64,000 bases of DNA from Notospermus geniculatus (Eukaryota > Nemertea > Pilidiophora > Heteronemertea > Lineidae). The notes under the pieces were generated by a model. That model did no database searches and had not been told where the DNA came from. It was given only the letters and a program-made list of their open reading frames with translations. A program made the translations under genes and the position numbers. Every line of letters begins with the position of its first letter. The first letter of the stretch is position 1. The DNA lies in NCBI GenBank assembly GCA_002633025.1, contig NMRB01000898.1, forward strand, positions 81,373 through 145,372, given 5' to 3'. Shown here piece after piece: positions 11,800 to 22,805 of the stretch.

Positions 11800-12003
11800 A
11801 CCCCAGTCTATCCTGAAACCTTTCAGTAGAACTAGCGCTACAATCTGACCATTTCCGACCGGTACCCATTTATACACCTGGGTGGAGAGAGGCCAATAAG
11901 GCAAAGAGACTTGCCCAAAGTCTCACGCCAGCAGCGGGATTCGAACCCGGGATCCTCTGACCGCTAGTCGGAGGCCCGAACCACTACACCGCCGTGGCTC
12001 CCC
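11800..12003 (-). mobile_element. tRNA-derived SINE
   Basis: On the minus strand a tRNA-like head (12002 to about 11928) has an A-box-like GGTGTAGTGGTTCGG and a B-box GGTTCGAATCC. The body follows with CTTTGGGCAAGTC, CTCCACCCAGGTGTA and AAATGGGTACC, a tail I associate with widespread marine-invertebrate SINEs. Acceptor pairing is poor, so it is not a functional tRNA gene. Confidence 0.75.
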
Positions 12004-12207
12004 CCAAAAAGCACAAACAAATCGCCATTAATTTTCCTCGTGGCCGAACTCTTTTCCAAACAGATTCTTTATGAATACGTGCAGATACCTTGTTGAAATC
12101 TTCATCTTCATCAACAATGCACTTCATGTCTTCAAGAGCAGCATTTTGATCAGCCAATAGGATTGTCATATTGTAGGTCTGATATCAAAGTAATGAAAAT
12201 CGGAAGG

Positions 12208-13399
12208 AACAAGAAAAGGACATCGGAGCGATGTCTATGGTTTCCGATGAAAAGTTTACTACTCTAGAGCTAGTTACATGTATCTGTGACCTTGACCTCT
12301 GACCTTGAGAAGTATTGCGTAACTGGAACAGGGATCCTTGATTAAACAAATAGGGGATGGTTAATGCAGGCTTCTAATTAGTTTTCCCCTGAAATTCTGA
12401 GTAGATTTGCACTTTAGAACTGTTTGACCTTGACCTCTGACCTTCAAGGTCATTGTGTAATCTGAAAGCTCATCCTTGATAACCTAGGTGTAGGTGAAGG
12501 TTTTAGGCTTCCACCATGACCAGGTTCTGTCTCATGTTATTTGTGATGGTTGGCCGTGACCTTGACCTCTGACCTTGAGAAGTATTGCATAACTGGGACA
12601 GGATCCCTGATTAAACCTATCGGGGATGGTAAATTCAGGCTTCTAATTCGTTTTTTCCTGAAATTCCGAGGAGATTTGCGCTTAAGAACTGTTTGACCTT
12701 GACCTTGACCTCTGACCTTCAAGGTCATTGCGTAATCTGAAAGCTCATCCTTGATAACCTAGGTGTAGGTGAAGGTTTTAGGTCTCTACCATCACCAGAT
12801 TCTGACTTATGTCATGTTATCAAATTTGAATATCAAATCTCACCACGATATCAGCAAATATCATGCGACCGAGCAGGTGCAAACTGAAAATTTCAGTTGC
12901 AATAACATCCGTGGATGAGCAATGATGTTGTGATACCAGTTTCAAGTCACTTACTGTGGCAGATCTCCCGATATGTCAAAATATCAAATTTGATATATCA
13001 ATATCATTATGATGCTGACACTGGAGAATAAATTTGTTGATGCCAGTATCTTGCCAAGGGCCATAAACATAGGGAAGGAACTTGTTGCTAGTGCTCTACC
13101 TGGCGTCGGAGACAAGTTATTCAAGAAACAAAAGTGTGACAGACAAAATCTCAACTTTTGATATGTCAATTTCACCATGAACCAGGTATCGGAGACTGGA
13201 AATTTTCATTCCATCTTGTAGATCAGGTCATGAAACCTGGGGGTAGGTCACATTTCCAGGTCTGTAGCTCTTGCAGGAACAAAGTTACAGGTGTGACAGA
13301 CTGAACAGACAGACAGACACACAGATACACAGACACACAGACAGACAGACACCACGACCAAACACTATATGGTTTCCGATCTTGAGATCGGAAACCATA
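12208..13399 (+). repeat. TGACCTTGACCT-rich dispersed repeat, copy 1 (1192 bp)
   Basis: The element starts AACAAGAAAAGGACATCGG and ends with a hairpin built on GGTTTCCGATC / GATCGGAAACC. It contains two internal units of about 270 bp, a run of TGACCTTGACCT words, GATATC-rich sequence and an ACAG/ACAC microsatellite (13313-13352). The copy at 56000-57191 has the same length and is almost identical. No reading frame is convincing. Confidence 0.9.
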
Positions 13400-13589
13400 A
13401 TAACCACTATAAGGAGGTAAGAAGTTTCTAGGTTAAGTTATGTTGCAGTGGAATGAAACCGGAACGTGAGTTTTCTAGGACTGAAAACATCCTTCATTCT
13501 AGACCGAACACTGTCCTGATTGAAAATACTAGGACAGACGCAAGCAAATGCATAAAACCATCATGGCGCCCGCTGGTCTATATTTAGCT

Positions 13590-13930
13590 CGATAATAAAA
13601 ATATTTAGCTCGATAATCTCAAATATCTCAGCAACCACTCGAGATATTTTGATGAAACAAAGCCCCAAATCCTTAGAAACTTCCACTCTATCAACCCTGT
13701 AACAAAAGTCACAAAAATCCCATAATAAAAATGTTGATTTTTAGGGGGGTTTCTAATGAGCTATTACATAATTATGATATTTCCAAATTTCCAAAATTTT
13801 GATGCAGAAATATGACCAAGGTTATATACTTTCATGTGGTACAAACCGTGTTAAAATTGGCCCAGTAGTATTTGAAATATTCAAGGTAGTAGGTGTAGAT
13901 AAACTAATGTCAATGACTGTACATGTAAAA
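13590..13930. repeat. Half copy of fold-back family F
   Basis: From AATCTCAAATATCTC to ATGACTGTACATGTA this stretch follows the right arm of the fold-back at 49233-50008 closely; the left arm is missing. Confidence 0.75.
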
Positions 13931-14539
13931 CATTGTCTTTTTCACAAAGCTTTGCCCGTCGACAATACTTAGAATCACTCTGAGGTTTTCAAATATTGTT
14001 GCCAATAAGTATGATTGACGAACATATCATAACACATCACAGCTTAACCACTTACTTCGGCGTCGTTTTCAGGGGAGAGACCCTCGTAGGGCTTTGTGCT
14101 ACAAAAACATCCTTCACGAGCGCACGGTCGTTTCCTTTTGGTGACATGACAGCGAGGTTTTGTGTACTGCTTCTTATGTCGTTTCGATGCATAGCTATGT
14201 TATTTGTATCCTGTTTATATCCTGTACGACTGCAGATCATCTTTACGACTACAGCGCCGCCCAACGTCTTTCTTAGCTATGAGTAGAGATTGGCCCGAGG
14301 ACCACTGCGCCGCCCAACGTCTTTCGTGTTGCTACGACTCGTGATCACATCACAACGACTAGAGATCATGGACAACAATGTCTTTATTTTGCAACGTCAT
14401 TCTTTGCGATTATAACCGCCCATAATGTTGTGTTTGTGCTATGATGAAAGACCATCGCAAACGATCATATGCAGAGATACGTGTCAGGTTTATTTCGTAT
14501 AGAAGCGATCCAGAAACTCATCTTGACGACGACATATTA

Positions 14540-14955
14540 GAGAGGTTGCGCAGTTTTCCGACTCCGACTCCGACTTCAACTACGAGAATGAATTGCAGTC
14601 CGCTGTGGACATCATTGATAAAAACGATGTGATAGAAGTTTTCAATTCGTCAAACACCATAAATTGAAGGCAGAAACATTTGGCCTAATAAATCGGAAGT
14701 GCGGATAAATAATGAATATTGAGGTCGTAATCCTAGTCGTTACGACTTTGAGACACGGCTATGACGACTACGATATTTGCGATTTATGCGCACTTCCGAT
14801 TACGAGTCAAAATTATTCTGCCACAAAGTTATGGCATTTTACGATTTGCAAACGTCTATCAAATCGTTTTTATCAAGGATGTCCACAGCGGACTGCAATT
14901 CGTTCTCGTAGTTGAAGTCGGAGTCGGAGTCGGAAAACAGCGCAACCTCGCTAAT
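14540..14955. repeat. Palindrome with coding-like arms
   Basis: Arms of about 110 bp (14540-14650 and 14845-14955) share GAGGTTGCGC, CGACTCCGACTCCGACTTC and AATTGCAGTCCGCTGTGGAC; the inner GGAAGTGCG also pairs. In one frame the left arm reads SDSDSDF followed by an acidic stretch to a stop, so the arms may come from a captured exon. Confidence 0.7.
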
Positions 14956-15056
14956 ACTAGTATGTGTCATGTGTGCCTAGCACGGCGCCCCAGCATGGTC
15001 TAACTGGTTCCCGTTTTCATTGTGTGGGGGCTACACTTATGAATTGCACGGAGTTC

Positions 15057-15155
15057 CCTATACAACAATAAGCTATACGATAGAATTCGCTCCGAATGGT
15101 AGAATATTCAATAGTGATGATTTTCTCTTACTAGTCCAAACAAAACAGAAAGGAA
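15057..15155 (+). pseudogene. Decayed fragment related to the 24.6-kb gene
   Basis: The stretch from GATAGAATTCGCTCCGAATGG onward matches the 3' end of the exon at 24571-25560 (25450-25515), with a small insertion and several substitutions. It covers about 30 codons of the C-terminus and is no longer open. It shows that the family once had a third local copy or a processed/duplicated piece. Confidence 0.75.
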
Positions 15156-15857
15156 CATGTACACCCTTAGTCAAAAGTAAATAGACAGCGACTAAAATCA
15201 ATATTTCTTTTAATCTTAATGAAACGCATTTTGTCTTTTTATACTCACTCATAACAACTGCTTTTGCACCTCTTTCCACCGAAATGACCTAGGTGTACAG
15301 TTTAGTGACTTTTTGGTGAAAGATTGCAATTTCATCAAAAAATGAGGCTCTTTATTATCGCCTTCGCAAAATCGAGAACGTGAGCATTTTACAGCTTTAC
15401 TGTTTCCAGACACAATATTTTGAAATAAAGAATTGAAGCTTCTGCAACCGAGTTATTGATGGTTTCTTACAAGCAATTTTCCAGTTGCCAGTTTGCGATA
15501 AGTTGCGACAAGGTTAAATTTTTTGAACATTTTCAAAATTTCACGATTATACGCGATTGCCTGAAATATTATCGCAAGGTCTGCGATAGTTTGCGTTAAT
15601 TTGCGACAGTACACCTGCGATTGTCTATCGCAATTAAACGCAGGCCAACTCTCGCACGTGTGAGAGTGGCTTTAGATTACGCCTACGCATCCAACTGCAT
15701 GTTGAGTACGGCCGAGATTTTTGTGCTGATCGTGGTATGAATTTCGACTTGTTGCATCTTTGTGAATAACGTTGGCCGGATGTCTGCCAGCGCGTTGGTC
15801 ACACTAGCGGGCGTCAGGAGACCATATCATTCATACTTATTCTTCAACATTTACATG

Positions 15858-16443
15858 CACAGAAAAAAATCTATCTCATCTCGAGATAAAATAAGTCTCC
15901 AGCCTACTAGTATTAGTATTTTGTCCCTAAATGAGTTTCTTTGCTACTCGAACACAGAATGAGTACCAGTTTTCTAAGGCTGGAGCCCTCTTGCATCGAC
16001 TGGAGATAACTGCAAATGGAGTCTCATTCTGAAGTACAGACAAAGTCTACTCATTTTGAGTTTTTTCAGTTTTCCAGTCGATGGGACAGGGCATCAGCTG
16101 GAGAAAATTGGAAACAAACCGAGGGGAACCAAATTCTGCTCATATGAGGAGCTCATTGGTGTGGTGGTTCTGGTGTACGACTTGCAATCAGAGGGTCCTG
16201 GGTTCGAAACCCACTGGGTGTGAAACTTTTTTTATATATGGAGACATCGCTTGTTTATTTGATTCGAGACAACAAACAATCCGGTGGAAACAGGTGAGAA
16301 TCATTTTAACCTGTTGGAGACAATGTCATCTCAAGTGGAGACTCACAGTTATGTCTATTCGAGTTGCAAAAGAAACTCATTTTAGGGACAAGAGTTGGAG
16401 ATTCATTTTATCTCGAGATGAGATCGTTTTTTCTTTCTGTGTG
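15858..16443. mobile_element. ~586-bp TIR element containing a tRNA-like unit
   Basis: The ends are CACAGAAAAAAATC and GATCGTTTTTTCTTTCTGTG, and both arms carry ATCTCGAGATAAAAT or its complement. Inside, words such as CTGGAGA and GAGACTCA recur in both orientations. A tRNA-like head sits at 16145-16225. No transposase is present. Confidence 0.7.
16145..16225 (+). mobile_element. tRNA-derived unit
   Basis: TGGTGTGGTGGTTCTGG (A-box-like) is followed by CGACTTGCAATC and by the B-box GGTTCGAAACC, then TTTTTTT. Stem pairing is incomplete, so it is likely a SINE head inside the surrounding inverted-repeat element. Confidence 0.6.
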
Positions 16444-16452
16444 GTCGGGGTC

Positions 16453-16500
16453 TCTTACACAGGGGAAATCTATTAGTAATAGACTTTCCCCTGTGTAAGA
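16453..16500. repeat. Tight 23-bp-arm hairpin
   Basis: TCTTACACAGGGGAAATCTA at the left is matched by the right arm with one extra C, leaving almost no loop. It lies ten bases after the preceding TIR element and may be a small MITE. Confidence 0.8.
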
Positions 16501-16560
16501 AGCGATTTTCTGAGCGGCGGCAGATTTATTTGATGTGGCGGCAGATATTTTTGTCGTTGT

Positions 16561-16591
16561 CAGTTTATCGTTGGATTTCTAAACCTCCCTA
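16561..16591. repeat. Solo end of an AGGGAGGTT-family MITE
   Basis: TTATCGTTGGATTTCTAAAC followed by CTCCCTA is the right end of the family seen intact at 40411 and 48198; no left arm is nearby. The following 16592-17182 holds nothing I can support. Confidence 0.6.
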
Positions 16592-17182
16592 GTAGGTGTT
16601 TATTACCGGAACAACTTTTAGAGATCTCATCTCACAGTTGTTTGATAATCAACTTCTTGGTTGGAAGAAAAAAGTACATGTAATAACAGTTGGAGCTGCA
16701 TTTACACACTTTCTACCTCCTGCCATTCGGCTATGAATTCAAATGACACGATGGCGTCGAAAACGCAAAGCTAGTTTCCTTGGCCACCGTCAGATTTCGC
16801 CTGAACAGCTACGTACAACTGACGGTGTTCATGGGAACTCAGAGCCCACGAAACGCCAACGTCAACCCTTGCCCTCTTGTTCGGTGATCTGTTCGCGGGA
16901 TCGAACACTTCGATTGGCATTCGCGTTGGCGAGGAAACTCTAATGAGCGCGACCACGAACGAAAGCAAATCTTGTTCACTGCAGACTCAGCACACTGGTT
17001 AATTAAATAGGTTTTATGGAGAAGTCAAGCAGCGTATGAAATAGACATCTTCATTCCATATTAATCTTTTTTTTTCTTCAGATAAACGAGTTGTTAAATT
17101 GATCATAAAATATGATGATTAATCCACACCACTATCGATGTCTATTCAATTATCTCGATATGTGTGTGTATTTGATTAACTA

Positions 17183-17369
17183 GTCAATTTCCAGAATATT
17201 TAGCAAATTTTCGACCCCAATCGGGGTCTTCTTCAGGCTGGAACTTTACAATCTGAAACTCTAGAAAATACTTTTTTTGAGTCTTTTCTAGAGTTTCAGA
17301 TTGTAAAGTTCCAGCCTGAAGAAGACCCCAGTTGGGGTCGAAAATTTGCTAAATATTCTGGAAATTGAC
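17183..17369. repeat. Near-perfect 85-bp-arm palindrome with a CTGAAGAAG...GGGGTCGAAA motif in each arm
   Basis: GTCAATTTCCAGAATATTTA begins the left arm and its complement ends at 17369; only a couple of mismatches are visible. Each arm holds CCTGAAGAAGACCCC and GGGGTCGAAAA or the complement. Versions of the motif recur at 37083-37120 and 59520-59562. Confidence 0.9.
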
Positions 17370-18177
17370 TTTATATACTTTATCACATTGTGTGTTTTTG
17401 TGTCTATTTTTGTGCTCGCTATTTGATTAACTATTCATATAATATAAATATACCAATGTTATTTATTAAATATAACCCTCTGTTGAGGGCACTAGGGGCT
17501 TTTCTTGCCCGAAGAAACATGACATTGTCCGAGACTTCATTTACTGCATTCCAATGATTTGCGTGTGAGCTGGAGAATTGCCGACCGACGTGATTTTATC
17601 CAATGGCACTCGAGAATACTGTGTGGTTGTGTCATAATGATAATTTTTTTCTCACCTCAATTTGTTAATTTTTTCTCTGTTATGCTGAAGTATCATCCTA
17701 TATCTCTATGCGTCTACCTGCAATGGAATAACAATACTTTTTCCAAAATGGAACCTGTTTGTTAAAAGAAGTCGGCCGTTTCTGCCAATTTTATGGTGAT
17801 AAGATTTTTTACTAACACTCAAGTATCTCTATGAATACGCCCGAGTGGAATCTATGGGGCCGTTTTTTTCACCGCCTGATCAGCAACATGGCTCTGATCA
17901 GTCCAGATCTTGGGTCAACGCCATCGCCATCATCTTTGTACTGCAGTGTCATGTGCATAGTGTGGCACGGCTGTACAACCTTTGATATCCTGCCGATCGG
18001 ACTAGAATTTGTGTGCCAACTTAACAGGAAGCAAGGGATATGTCTCGGGCAGGAGGAAGCAAGAGTTTCATTGGGGAGTCGGATGTTTCAGATCAAAGTA
18101 GGTATTAAAAAACACCATTTGAAATGGCTGACAAAACAAACAACGGCGCAGCCATACCGATCATTGGTAGCCCAGAC
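17370..18177. other. No supported feature
   Basis: A 137-codon frame at 17831-18244 shows no motif and runs into the MITE at 18178, so it is not accepted. Confidence 0.3.
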
Positions 18178-18690
18178 GACAGGTCGGCGCTGTGAGCGAT
18201 GCGAGTGGAGCGACGTCATTTTAGGTGTTGAAGTTGCGTCATAAAAAATTTACCTGTACATTTTTCGACAGAATAATGACAACAAAAACGTTGCTTTCAT
18301 CGGCATCGTATATCTTCATTTTAAGAAAAAAGTAATGAGATTAAAAGAAAATTTCATCTACTACAAGTTTTCCTTAAGCATGGCGCACACGTGCTATTTT
18401 TTGAGCGATTTTCTAGGCGACAGGCCTTGCGACCACCGGAGCGACTGAACATCGTTTGCGAGAAATGCTTCATTGGAAGATCAGTGATGTCGCAGATGAC
18501 ATCACTGATCGACCTCAAAGGTAATTATCGCATGCGACGTAGTAGTCGCATCGGTAGTCGCTCCCATTTTAGTCGCAAGTGTTCGCCATGCTTTAGGGCG
18601 ACCAACACGAATGGTTTATTTTCACGGCAGAAATAAATGGAAATAACGTTATAGAAAAAAGAACCTTTGGTCGGATCGCTCCCAGCGCCA
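18178..18690. repeat. GGCGCTGCGAGCG MITE, copy 1, with a nested insertion
   Basis: The ends GACAGGTCGGCGCTGTGAGC and the complement near 18690 match MITEs at 43148-43468 and 55100-55421. Those are about 320 bp; this copy is longer because a second element (18374-18594) sits inside it. Confidence 0.8.
18374..18594. repeat. Nested MITE with AAGCATGGCG ends
   Basis: TTAAGCATGGCGCACAC and GTTCGCCATGCTTTA are the inverted ends. Comparison with the empty copy at 55100-55421 shows an insertion after AAGTTTT. The inner sequence is GC-rich with several GCGAC words. Confidence 0.8.
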
Positions 18691-18725
18691 CGTCGTGACG
18701 TTAGTTCTGCGGGTCCCCCTCACCG

Positions 18726-19250
18726 CGGCCACATCGTTTTGACGATTCAACGGATTCAGCGGATTCTACTGATATTGGTCTGCGGACAACTTTATTATTG
18801 ACGTCACGTGGCGGAAATCCAGTACTAGACTGGGCCCATGTTCCCGAAGCCGTCGTTAGGTTAACGATGTCGTTACGCTATGCATTTTCCCAGTTTTAAC
18901 GACATCGTGAACCTAACGATGGCTTCGGGAACAAGGCTCCTGGTTCCCTGTCCAAGCCGTAAGAGCCACAACGTTAATCGAAGTATTGGGAGGGTAGAGG
19001 ATCATTCGAAAGTAACCGCCACTACGTTCGGTTAAGATTTGAAACATAGGTTACACCACCGCATCCGTATTTGCTATGCGTTGGTTTGAAATCGCACAAT
19101 AATCGAAAATAACAAGTGGGTTTTATTAAAACCTTACACAACTGTCATACATGTATTTCTAAAAATGATTAATGCGTACAAACAGTGATTATTAGCTTCA
19201 TTTAACAAGAATTTGTAGTATTCGCTGAATCCGTCAAGTCGATGTGGCCC
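18726..19250. repeat. Inverted-repeat element with an inner palindrome
   Basis: GGCCACATCGTTTTGACGAT at 18726 pairs imperfectly with the sequence ending GATGTGGCC near 19250, both next to CGGATTCAGCGGATT-type words. Inside, 18840-18932 is a separate palindrome (GTTCCCGAAGCCGTCGTTAG and its complement). Confidence 0.65.
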
Positions 19251-19397
19251 CTTGCTGCTATATTAGTGCTTTGTCATATCAGATAATTTTGCATTTTTAC
19301 ATACCTTTGATAATGAAGTGTTCCATTTTGTAATATCTTCAGAAAAGTGTTGAACCACAGTATTTTTACCTACATTGTAAATCTGTGCACAAAGGCC

Positions 19398-19815
19398 TTT
19401 AAGGCACGTTTACACATGCAACGTTTCATATGCATCTTCATGCAACTTGTTGCATAAACCTGATGAGACCAAAAATTTCATCAAAGTTGCATGTGTAAAC
19501 GGGCATGCAACTTGTTGCAACTATACCTACTGCAACTTGTTGCAAATTTAGGATCCAGATCCTATTTTCTGGTGAAGTTGCAACAAGTTGCACGTCGCTG
19601 GCCAATGAGAATACAGCAAAAAATCATGTGACGTCTACTAAATCCAAAATGGCTGCCGAACAAAGGATTCCCGCCAAAATTCTTGCAACTTGTTGCGAAC
19701 TTCTGCAACTTATCGCGCTGGATGTTGCAATGTGTAAACGTCACAGGTAGACTGCAACAAGTTGCAGATTGCAGCAACTTGCAACTTGGTGCAACGTAGT
19801 GTAAACCGCCCTTTA
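19398..19815. repeat. MITE with iterated TGCAACTTGTTGCA palindromes
   Basis: TTTAAGGCACGTTTACAC and GTGTAAACCGCCCTTTA are the ends. Inside, TGCAACTTGTTGCA or a near variant occurs about eight times. Its right end stops some 75 bases before the exon at 19889, so it may contribute to that gene's upstream region. Confidence 0.8.
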
Positions 19816-19888
19816 TTGTAGCTTTCCCCTGACATGCACAGAGAACTTTGACTTGACACTTCTCGCTAGACGACATTCAATTTCACAG

Positions 19889-20890
19889 CCAAGGTCTTTG
19901 AGGATGAATTTAGCTTATAAAGTTCGCATTGTACCGCCAATATTTTATGAAAAATACAGTTATCTCCATACCTTTGGTTACCCGAAAGGTTTTCTTATTG
20001 CTGTGTCAAGAGAAAATATCCTGGTGTTTGAGTTCAACAAAACAAAACTTGAGTATACCATAGCGCGCAATATATGGTTTCCCCGTGAGAGTGAACATGA
20101 CGAGCCACAGTTTAAGAATTTGCATAGCTATCAGAATTTAGTTTTATTTACCTCAAGGTTGAAGCCGAATATCCTACTCATCGACGTCAGCACTGAAAAT
20201 TGGGGTTCAATATACCTTAGCGATAAGGAAAAATCGTACATCAGAAAATCCCTTGGTGAAACCTTTGGCAATTTTGTGAAGAAAATCCGCCTTCATGTAC
20301 ACATTTGGAAAAAACATGCGATGCTCAATTTCTTTAATAAAAAAAAATCGGTTATGATGACGATGATCTATGACGTGACAGAACGGTTCAGACCAATATC
20401 TTTAGAGACCGGTGCGCTGTTGTCTCGCCGATACTGTGACGGTCAAGCTGTGACGATGATTTTGAACTACTTTATATGTTTCTTGTCCCCATCTCGGTGC
20501 GGTATAAAAAAAGAGCACTTGGGGATAACGATGTTTCAAAAAAGAGCAAATAGAATTTATCTGAAACGGTTTGTTGCAGAATATCATATGAAATTCTGTT
20601 GGATGGTTGACGGTCATCCAGGTTCGTCTTTTAGATATGCATTCCCGAACGACGCCGTCAAGACACGGTTGATAGGTTTCAATTTTGGCCCAATAATCCG
20701 GACTGGAAGCAACAGACTGTACTCAGGGAACACGGGGAGATTCATCACGCAGTCTGTTCTAGAGTTACACGATTTTCGAACCTATCAGGATTTTGGATTT
20801 GACGCTGCCGGCAACGTGTATGAAATTCGCCGGAAGTTAGAAAATGGAGTTGTAGTGCTGAACGAAGTGTATGTCTATTCAGTGGGTTAG
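19889..20890 (+). CDS. Uncharacterised protein, tandem paralogue 1
   Basis: The frame is open from 19853 to a TAG at 20888-20890. Two starts are possible: an ATG at 19904, or translation from an earlier exon spliced at the acceptor-like TTTCACAG (19881-19888). The protein is about 330 residues, basic, with no signal peptide, membrane segment or known catalytic motif that I can see. Its short alternating hydrophobic blocks, for example GFLIAVS and NILVFEF near the N-terminus, suggest beta-strands, perhaps a propeller; this is inference. The pattern of the N-terminal third and the last 35 residues resembles the exon at 24571-25560, so the two are probably divergent paralogues on the same strand about 4.6 kb apart. 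It ends directly against the inverted-repeat element at 20894. No function is proposed. Confidence 0.7.
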   Translation, partial: PRSLRMNLAYKVRIVPPIFYEKYSYLHTFGYPKGFLIAVSRENILVFEFNKTKLEYTIARNIWFPRESEHDEPQFKNLHSYQNLVLFTSRLKPNILLIDVSTENWGSIYLSDKEKSYIRKSLGETFGNFVKKIRLHVHIWKKHAMLNFFNKKKSVMMTMIYDVTERFRPISLETGALLSRRYCDGQAVTMILNYFICFLSPSRCGIKKEHLGITMFQKRANRIYLKRFVAEYHMKFCWMVDGHPGSSFRYAFPNDAVKTRLIGFNFGPIIRTGSNRLYSGNTGRFITQSVLELHDFRTYQDFGFDAAGNVYEIRRKLENGVVVLNEVYVYSVG

Positions 20891-20935
20891 TAGGGATCGT
20901 CCATAAATGTCAATGTGCATCACTATCCTAACAAT

Positions 20936-21439
20936 TAAAGCTGAACTTAATAGATATAAACCCAAGCGGCAGAGGTAGAAATTACGAATAGCCACAAGGC
21001 ACTTCCAAACTACCTCTGAAAACGATACACCCTCTCGGACGGTCACAGTTGGTTCGATTCGCCAACCTCTTATTTGCGCCACAGTGACTACTTGCATACA
21101 ACGACGCCGATCTACAATAAAGGCGCTGTGGTTTTGAAGATTTCCATGAGGAAATAAGGCGATCGGAATTGTCGTCAGGCAAGCAAGCAGTCTTCGTGGC
21201 GCGTAGAGAAAGAGGTTGGCGATCGATCAGAGGGTTGTGGGTTCGAATCTCGGTATCACAGATTATTTTTCGTTCTTTCTCATTTGGCAGCTGTGCTGAG
21301 ATCTTTACTGTTCAAGGCCCTGGTGGCAAGTGAACTGTGACCGTCCGAGAGGGCGTATCGTTTTCAGAGGTAGTTTGGAAGTGCTTTGTGGCTGTTCGTA
21401 ATTTCTACCTCTGCCGCTTGGGGTTTATATCAGCTTTAA
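20936..21439. repeat. Nested inverted-repeat element, ~110-bp arms, with tRNA-like core
   Basis: The left arm (20936-21052) and right arm (21337-21439) match over GCGGCAGAGGTAGAAATTAC and CCTCTCGGACGGTCACAGTT. Both ends are AAAGCTGA / TCAGCTTT. A degenerate tRNA-like segment with the B-box GGTTCGAATCT is at 21180-21255. Confidence 0.8.
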
Positions 21440-21443
21440 AGAA

Positions 21444-21779
21444 CACGAAATAGAAACTGGTTTCTAAGGTGAAAGACATCGCTTCCTACCAGATTCCAAC
21501 ACCATGGATCCTCGCATTAGGCATCAATCGCCAGCACTAAGGGGCAGCACGCCTTAACCACTAGGCCAAATCAATATCTTCAAGAAAAGATGGTTCAAAC
21601 AGTTTTATGTTATGCAGGGGGTCACATATAAACGAGATACAATTAAAGAACATGAAATAGAAACGGGTTTCTAAGGTGAAAGACATTGCTTCCTACCAGA
21701 TTCGAACCCACGGACCCTCGCATGATGCATCAATCGCCAGCACTAAGGGGCAACACGCCTTAACCACTAGGCCAAATCC
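21444..21779 (-). mobile_element. Two direct copies of a tRNA-derived SINE unit
   Basis: Copies at 21444-21570 and 21649-21779 are about 90% alike by eye. On the minus strand each starts GGCCTAGTGGTTAAGGCGT, has a long variable arm of the Ser/Leu kind, and ends with a B-box (GGGTTCGAATC in the second copy, damaged in the first). The flank GAACACGAAATAGAAAC is duplicated as well, so this is a duplication of a segment rather than two independent insertions. Confidence 0.75.
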
Positions 21780-22332
21780 CCATCTTCAAAAACAGATGGT
21801 TCAATGGCCTATGTTATCCTAACAATGTTAGGAAATGGTTTGACCCCCCCCCCTTGCCTTATCCCAGCATAAAAAAACATTGACAACATGTATACTGAAG
21901 TAGAACCAAACAATGTCAATTGTCTTGACATGATATCTACATGTATTTTATTGTCATGAATGGAAAGTGTGAGGCTGTGAATGGAATATTCCAAGTCCAC
22001 CAGTGGGGTGGTAGGGTGCAAGGAGGACACTGCTGCTAATAAGTTGGCTTCCATTGGTGGCTGGAAGCAGAACTACACGGCCAAGAATGGCAATGTTTTC
22101 ACTTGAAAATATTCCTAACATGGCATTAACCCCCTGCCCTATATTACGATTGTAAAAACATTGGCACACTCGATCAATGTTTTTTTACAAAAAAAAAACA
22201 ATCCTAACAAGGTCCTGAGCCCCTTCCCCTTCCTAACATTGTTAGGGTAGTGACGCACATTGATATTTATGGACGGTCGCTTTGGAACATTGTCCAGGAA
22301 AAGCTGGAAAACATAGGAAATATTTCGTTTTA

Positions 22333-22491
22333 TTAAGCGGTTTTTCCACGGTACAATTATTATTGCGCAATATGGGGCCCAAAATGGGTGTCATGTCTTC
22401 TGGCATAATGGATGAGAGAAAGACTGGCAATAATATTGCCCATTTTGATCCTCATATTGTGCAATAATATTGCACGTGGATAGGCCGCTTT
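22333..22491. repeat. AAGCGG-ended MITE
   Basis: TTAAGCGGTTTTTCCACG and CGTGGATAGGCCGCTTTA are the ends; the arms continue with TATTATTGCGCAATATG and its complement. Confidence 0.75.
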
Positions 22492-22598
22492 ACTGAAGTT
22501 CGGTACTAATCTGTTCTGTATTAACCTCTTTTAGTAAGAGACCTCGTGGTATTACGGCATGTTAAAGGGAATTAGTCCCGACAGTCGAAAACGACACG

Positions 22599-22805
22599 AA
22601 AGGCCTCCATACACTGCATGACAAAAGTCGAAATTAGTCACTGCTATGGTCAGTTCGACAACACTTGATCTTGCGACATGTTGAAATACTCCACAAAAGT
22701 GTCACGATATTTTAACATTTATGGAAGGTTTCCACAAAAAGTATTTTGGAACGGACAATTGTAGCGACTAATTTCGACATTTGTCATTCAGTGTATGGAG
22801 GCCTT
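22599..22805. repeat. AAGGCCTCCATACACTG MITE
   Basis: AAGGCCTCCATACACTGCAT and its complement at the right end pair for about 40 bp, including TCGAAATTAGTC. The right end runs into TTAA. Confidence 0.85.

Larger units (their letters stand above)
20894..22279. mobile_element. Long inverted-repeat element with nested insertions
   Basis: GATCGTCCATAAATGTCAAT at the left and the complement ending GGACGGTCG at 22279 form ~40-bp ends, both next to CCTAACAATGTTAGG-type words, which recur at 21811-21835 and 22195-22250. The interior has been invaded by a second inverted-repeat element (20936-21439) and two tRNA-derived units. Confidence 0.75.

Noticed and set aside
12984-13178. 64-codon frame repeated at 56776-56970
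   Set aside because: Conserved only because the two repeat copies are nearly identical; no codon-position bias seen.
17831-18244. 137-codon plus-strand frame
   Set aside because: Ends inside a MITE and has no recognisable domain.
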